Assembly: GCA_029856375.1 (NCBI GenBank)
Contig: JAHQWX010000116.1
Span: 1 to 6,270, forward strand
Length of the DNA: 6,270 nt
Source: Promethearchaeia archaeon
GTDB lineage: Archaea; Asgardarchaeota; Lokiarchaeia; Sigyniarchaeales; SOKP01
Reading direction: 5' to 3'
Shown here: positions 5,882 through 6,270 of the stretch, one piece after another
Position numbering within the stretch: position 1 is the first letter of the stretch
Layout of the letters: every line of letters begins with the position of its first letter
Notes under the pieces: generated by a model
Seen by the model: only the letters and a program-made list of their open reading frames with translations
What the model was told of the DNA's origin: nothing
The model's database searches: none
Program-made: the position numbers and the translations under genes

Positions 5882-6270
5882 ACTGATTGTCTGGTGGGAA
5901 GAGGTAGCGACTGAAGCCTATACTATTACTGTTGAGGGAATTGGCACATATGTCTGTGGAACAGATTTTGAATATTCAGGAGTAGCAGTTTATACCACTA
6001 TAGGACGAGAATTTGTCTTTAATCCTGATACCGGTTTTCTTGTTGGGGATAAAGAAATTAATTTCAGAGTAGATTATATGTACGATTTTGGTTCAGATGA
6101 TGGTAATCCAGATACAATTGATGGAACACTTGAAATGTTAGCAATCATGTCTACTGAAGAAATGATTATTACCACTAAACGAGGAACTGGTGACTTACAA
6201 AATGTTGTGACACTAGCTACGGCAGCTGGACTGGGACATGACGGAATAGTAAAAGGTTGGCCAAACATAC
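5874..6270 (+). CDS. Unrecognised protein, partial, running off the right edge
   Basis: An uninterrupted plus-strand frame of 132 codons runs from the ATG at 5874 to the window edge. It has no stop in the window. I recognise no family. The translation is rich in alternating hydrophobic/polar stretches that look like beta strands (AYTITVEGIGTYV, 15-27; SGVAVYTTIGREFVFN, 35-50; EINFRVDYMYDF, 61-72). An acidic turn region DFGSDDGNPDTIDG follows (71-84), then a helical-looking part (VVTLATAAGLGHDG, 111-124). There is one Cys (28) and no signal peptide. WWEEVATEAYTITVEG faintly recalls the start of a fibronectin-III-like beta sandwich; this is only an impression. Real start unknown: the ATG sits exactly where GH127 homology ends on the other strand, so the gene may begin beyond the join. 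The codon pattern and the weak minus-strand alternative favour real coding. Confidence 0.55.
   Translation, partial: MNKLIVWWEEVATEAYTITVEGIGTYVCGTDFEYSGVAVYTTIGREFVFNPDTGFLVGDKEINFRVDYMYDFGSDDGNPDTIDGTLEMLAIMSTEEMIITTKRGTGDLQNVVTLATAAGLGHDGIVKGWPNI

Noticed and set aside
6074..6268. Minus-strand ORF of 64 codons in the tail
   Set aside because: Its Ser/Pro/Val-rich translation looks like the reverse complement of the plus-strand frame, which is open over the whole tail and more protein-like.
1..6270. CRISPR array, tRNA, rRNA, insertion sequence or defence system
   Set aside because: No regularly spaced repeats, tRNA-like cloverleaf, terminal inverted repeats, transposase or defence-type domains were found by reading both strands; all genes except two match ordinary metabolic families.
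5881..6270. Composition shift marking the tail as foreign
   Set aside because: Hand count gives about 38% G+C for the tail, close to the roughly 37% sampled in the adjacent GH127 region, so composition is not evidence for a different origin.

Overview
This 6.27-kb AT-rich window looks like a short metagenomic contig from an uncultured anaerobic archaeon. An Asgard (Lokiarchaeia-like) origin is a reasonable guess, but it is inferred and not shown. The supporting signs are a ferredoxin-type protein rich in cysteine clusters, an extremely AT-rich divergent intergenic region with a TTTAAATA archaeal TATA-box match, oligo-T stretches in place of hairpin terminators, and short lysine-rich archaeal-style proteins. 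No rRNA, tRNA, CRISPR or insertion sequence is visible. Both window ends cut through genes.

Layout. (1) Positions 2-820, plus strand: the C-terminal part of a sulfatase that enters open from the left edge. (2) Positions 829-2131, minus strand: a probable two-gene unit, a ketopantoate-reductase-like dehydrogenase followed by a 112-residue helical protein of unknown function, convergent with the sulfatase. (3) Positions 2132-2332: a divergent promoter region of only about 14% G+C. (4) Positions 2333-3526, plus strand: a 397-residue iron-sulfur protein with two classical [4Fe-4S] motifs and eleven further cysteines. (5) Positions 3538-5881, minus strand: a PIG-L/LmbE-type deacetylase, a membrane-anchored SAM methyltransferase and the C-terminal part of a GH127-type (DUF1680) glycoside hydrolase. 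The last two are 4 bp apart and probably translationally coupled. (6) Positions about 5874-6270, plus strand: an unrecognised open reading frame that runs off the right edge.

Functionally, the sulfatase, GH127 hydrolase and PIG-L-type deacetylase fit turnover of decorated glycans (desulfation, beta-L-arabinofuranoside-type cleavage, de-N-acetylation). They are not one operon, so this is a thematic grouping only. The dehydrogenase and the iron-sulfur protein are redox proteins with unassigned partners.

The most striking structural feature is the abrupt break near 5870-5881. The GH127 gene loses its family resemblance there, and a different open frame starts on the opposite strand. The missing part of GH127 would carry the acid/base glutamate and two of the four zinc ligands. 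A chimeric assembly join at the contig end is the simplest reading, with a real rearrangement as the alternative. I do not see a clearly new multi-gene system here. The best candidates for novelty are the cysteine-rich domain of the iron-sulfur protein and the unrecognised tail protein.
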